Under the pieces are notes generated by a model that was not told the DNA's origin, made no database searches, and was given only the letters and a program-made list of their open reading frames with translations. From Gemmatimonadota bacterium (lineage in GTDB: Bacteria > Gemmatimonadota > Gemmatimonadetes > Gemmatimonadales > Gemmatimonadaceae): DNA of 64,000 nt. Of the stretch, positions 62,496-64,000 are shown piece by piece (position 1 is the first letter of the stretch; each line of letters begins with the position of its first letter). The stretch spans positions 186,001 through 250,000 of the forward strand of contig JAPLKS010000018.1 of the NCBI GenBank assembly GCA_026387915.1, written 5' to 3'. The translations under genes were made by a program, and so were the position numbers.

Positions 62496-62929
62496 TGTAT
62501 CGGCGCCTGCTTGTCCCCCTCGAACATTCCAGCACCGACGAAACCATCCTCACGCACGTGTGCGCCCTCGCGCGCCACTGCGGTGCGGCGATCGTGCTCA
62601 TTCACGTCGCCGACGGATTCGCCGCGCGCAATCTCGACCAACTCAAGCTCCGCGAGTCCGAAGAGATTCGAAAAGATCGCGATTACCTCGACGCCACCGC
62701 CGCCCGCCTCGCCGCCGACGGATTTCAAGTGGACGCCGTGCTCGCGAGCGGCGATCCCGCCTCCGAAATCGCGGCCGCCGCGCTCCGCGAACAGTGTGAC
62801 CTCATTGCGATGGGGACGCACGGGCATCGGTTTGTGAAAGATCTGCTCTACGGCTCTGTCGCGAACGAAGTGCGCCACAAGTCGATGGTGCCCGTGCTGC
62901 TCGTGCGCGACCCGAACCCGTCGGCGTGA
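62495..62929 (+). CDS. Universal stress protein family (UspA-like)
   Basis: A 144-residue single UspA domain. MYRRLLVPLEHSSTDETI is the first strand, the middle has AIVLIHVADG, and the ATP-binding signature is GTHGHRFVKDLLYGSVANEV (G-x2-G-x9-G-S) before PVLLVRD. Its ATG at 62495 overlaps the mntH stop as TGATG, which is strong evidence of co-translation. ATP binding is likely from the intact loop. It lies directly before mntR, so it belongs to the metal-homeostasis operon and may respond to stress linked to manganese or iron. Confidence 0.9.
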
Positions 62930-62960
62930 TGAATCGGTTCCGCTGCGCAGGAATTGCGTG

Positions 62961-63656
62961 ATGGCCACCCGTCGCACCGCTGAGCCCTCGCACGGCGCCC
63001 TTACCGGCCAAGCCGAGGACTATCTCAAGGTCATCTATGAGAAGGAGCAGGGCGGGGAGCCCGCTGCGACGACCGCTATTGCCACCGCATTAGGTGTCGC
63101 ACCGGCGAGTGTGAGCGGTATGCTCCAGCGGCTCGCACGGCTCGGACTCGTGAAGGTTGAGCGCTACCGCGGTGCGCGGCTCGCGCCAGCCGGCCGCACG
63201 GTGGCGCTCCAGTTGATACGTCGCCACCGCATCATTGAGAGCTACCTCGTCACGCGGCTTGGCTTTGCCTGGGACGACGTCCACGCTGAAGCCGAACAGC
63301 TCGAGCACGCCGCGAGTGCCGAGCTCGTGGAACGTATGGCGGCCGCGCTCGGGCACCCCACCGAAGATCCGCACGGCGCGCCCATTCCCACCGCCGAAGG
63401 CAAGGTGGACGAACGCCGGCTCCAGAGCATTGCCGACCTCCCGGTGGGGGCAACGGCGCGCGTGGTGCGCATGAGCGACCGCGACTCCGAGTTTCTGCGC
63501 TACCTCGCCACACTTGGCGTCCGCCCGGGCGCCACCGTCAAGGTGACGGCGCGGTCACCGTTCGACGGGCCCATCACCCTCGCCGTGCGGGCCAAGCGGC
63601 ATCAGGTCGGGGTGGCGGCGGCAGCGCGCGTGTACGTCGAAGCCAAGAAGCGGTGA
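62961..63656 (+). CDS. mntR: DtxR/MntR-family metal-dependent transcriptional repressor
   Basis: A 231-residue regulator. The N-terminal winged helix shows QAEDYLKVIYEKEQGGEPA (metal ligands D and E of helix 1), AIATALGVAPASVSGMLQRL (recognition helix) and GLVKVERYRGARL. The dimerisation/metal domain has RRHRIIESYLVTRLGFAWDD and VHAEAEQLEHAAS (H, E, E, H ligands). The C-terminal FeoA/SH3-like domain shows DSEFLRYLATLGVRPG and TVKVTARSPFDGPI. ATG at 62961 with AGGA upstream. It probably represses mntH and perhaps the OMP-like gene via the palindrome at 60970. A third-party iron-specific (IdeR) role cannot be excluded by sequence alone. Confidence 0.9.
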   Translation: MATRRTAEPSHGALTGQAEDYLKVIYEKEQGGEPAATTAIATALGVAPASVSGMLQRLARLGLVKVERYRGARLAPAGRTVALQLIRRHRIIESYLVTRLGFAWDDVHAEAEQLEHAASAELVERMAAALGHPTEDPHGAPIPTAEGKVDERRLQSIADLPVGATARVVRMSDRDSEFLRYLATLGVRPGATVKVTARSPFDGPITLAVRAKRHQVGVAAAARVYVEAKKR

Positions 63657-63685
63657 CCATGTTCGGTGGCGAACTGAGGGGGCAC

Positions 63686-63720
63686 TTGACGTATATCTCA
63701 CTACTGAGTAACTTATTAGT
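63686..63720 (+). promoter_or_regulatory. YceI-gene promoter with imperfect palindrome
   Basis: TTGACG (63686-63691) and TAACTT (63709-63714) with a 17-nt spacer form a good sigma-70-type promoter. A 21-bp imperfect palindrome (63700-63720, outer ACTA/TAGT arms, inner AGT/ACT) covers the -10. It could be an operator, possibly for MntR given ACTA/TAGT half-sites, but this is weak. Confidence 0.5.
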
Positions 63721-63787
63721 CAGATAAAGGACCGCGCCTCGTGTGCCCGGGTACCACCACACCTCCTCGTTTTCTCAGAGCGTCACC

Positions 63788-64000
63788 ATGATCCGCCCCA
63801 TTCGCACTCTCCTGCTCCCCCTCCTGTCCGCGGCCGTCGCGCTCAACGCCGCTGGTGCGCAGTCCTCGTTTGTGCGCGACGACGCGCATAGCCAGATCAA
63901 CTTCACCGCCAGCTCGCGCATGATCGACGCCCAGGGCTACTGGGATAAGTGGACGGCCACCATCGCCTTTGACGCCGACAAGCTCGAGGCCACCACGCTT
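63788..64000 (+). CDS. YceI-family exported protein, N-terminal fragment
   Basis: The gene runs off the right edge; only 71 residues are visible. MIRPIRTLLLPLLSAAVALN then AAGAQ is a Sec signal peptide. The mature N-terminus FVRDDAHSQINFTASSRMID followed by AQGYWDKWTATIAFDADK and LEATTL matches the YceI lipid-binding fold (HSxIxF motif and G-x-F/Y strand). YceI proteins bind isoprenoid or fatty-acyl chains in the periplasm. Downstream length and completeness cannot be judged. It is preceded by a candidate promoter with an overlapping palindrome. Confidence 0.85.
   Translation, partial: MIRPIRTLLLPLLSAAVALNAAGAQSSFVRDDAHSQINFTASSRMIDAQGYWDKWTATIAFDADKLEATTL

Overview
The window is a GC-rich bacterial chromosome segment, densely packed with genes. 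I infer a Gemmatimonadota-like organism. The inference rests on the combination of two giant secreted Asp-box (VPS10/sortilin-like) proteins, large secreted S9, M19 and M20 peptidases with Gly/Arg/Ala/Pro-rich inserts, many lipoproteins with N-terminal lipoboxes, and sigma/FecR-type envelope signalling. No 16S gene or other phylogenetic marker is present, so the assignment is not proven. No tRNA, rRNA, CRISPR array, prophage or insertion sequence was recognised.

Layout. 1-5000 (minus strand): the N-terminal part of an S9 peptidase coupled to an Asp-box protein, then an M23-like lipoprotein. 5059-10888: an aminotransferase, gluQ, an RDD membrane protein and an NAD(P)-binding protein, followed by an unusual fusion of a sigma-70 region 2-like domain with a membrane-anchored FecR domain, and a SET-domain methyltransferase. 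10895-18415: secreted M19 and M20 peptidases, an FKBP lipoprotein, a second Asp-box protein, a lytic transglycosylase and a DUF350 protein. 18529-21325: argJ, a YdeI-like protein and a PP2C phosphatase.

21448-31393 is a split mutasome locus: dnaE2 and imuA-imuB on the minus strand, separated by a hypothetical gene, a VCBS-repeat protein, a YncE-like beta-propeller and a Uma2 nuclease-like protein. The dnaE2 and imuA upstream regions share a 28-nt element. It reads as a sigma-70-type promoter whose 17-nt spacer carries two TTCGG copies at 11-bp period, the geometry of alphaproteobacterial LexA boxes. imuA itself is enlarged by in-frame 45-bp and 21-bp tandem repeats and a 32-bp inverted repeat.

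31426-41644: a membrane glycosyltransferase-like protein, xdhC with an overlapping pterin dehydratase, a three-gene kinase/response-regulator/hybrid-kinase operon, and a Bax-inhibitor-1 family protein. 41743-45823: an ECF sigma factor and zinc-finger anti-sigma factor drive or accompany three paralogous DUF4097 beta-strand-repeat exported proteins. 46056-52025: a small membrane protein convergent with a two-gene module of an N6-adenine methyltransferase and an SNF2-type helicase, which is a candidate DNA-modification or defence unit. 52166-60038: HAD phosphatase, GT2, SDF symporter, Nudix, PAP2 and a second S9 peptidase. 60119-64000: an outer-membrane-like protein divergent from mntH, then a universal stress protein and a DtxR/MntR regulator, with a 14-bp palindrome between the divergent genes, and finally the start of a YceI-family protein.

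Start codons were reassigned wherever the longest open frame ran through an implausible N-terminus. GTG or TTG starts are stated where used. The best candidates for novelty are the mutasome operator and imuA repeats, the sigma2-FecR fusion, the methyltransferase-helicase pair and the sigma/DUF4097 operon.
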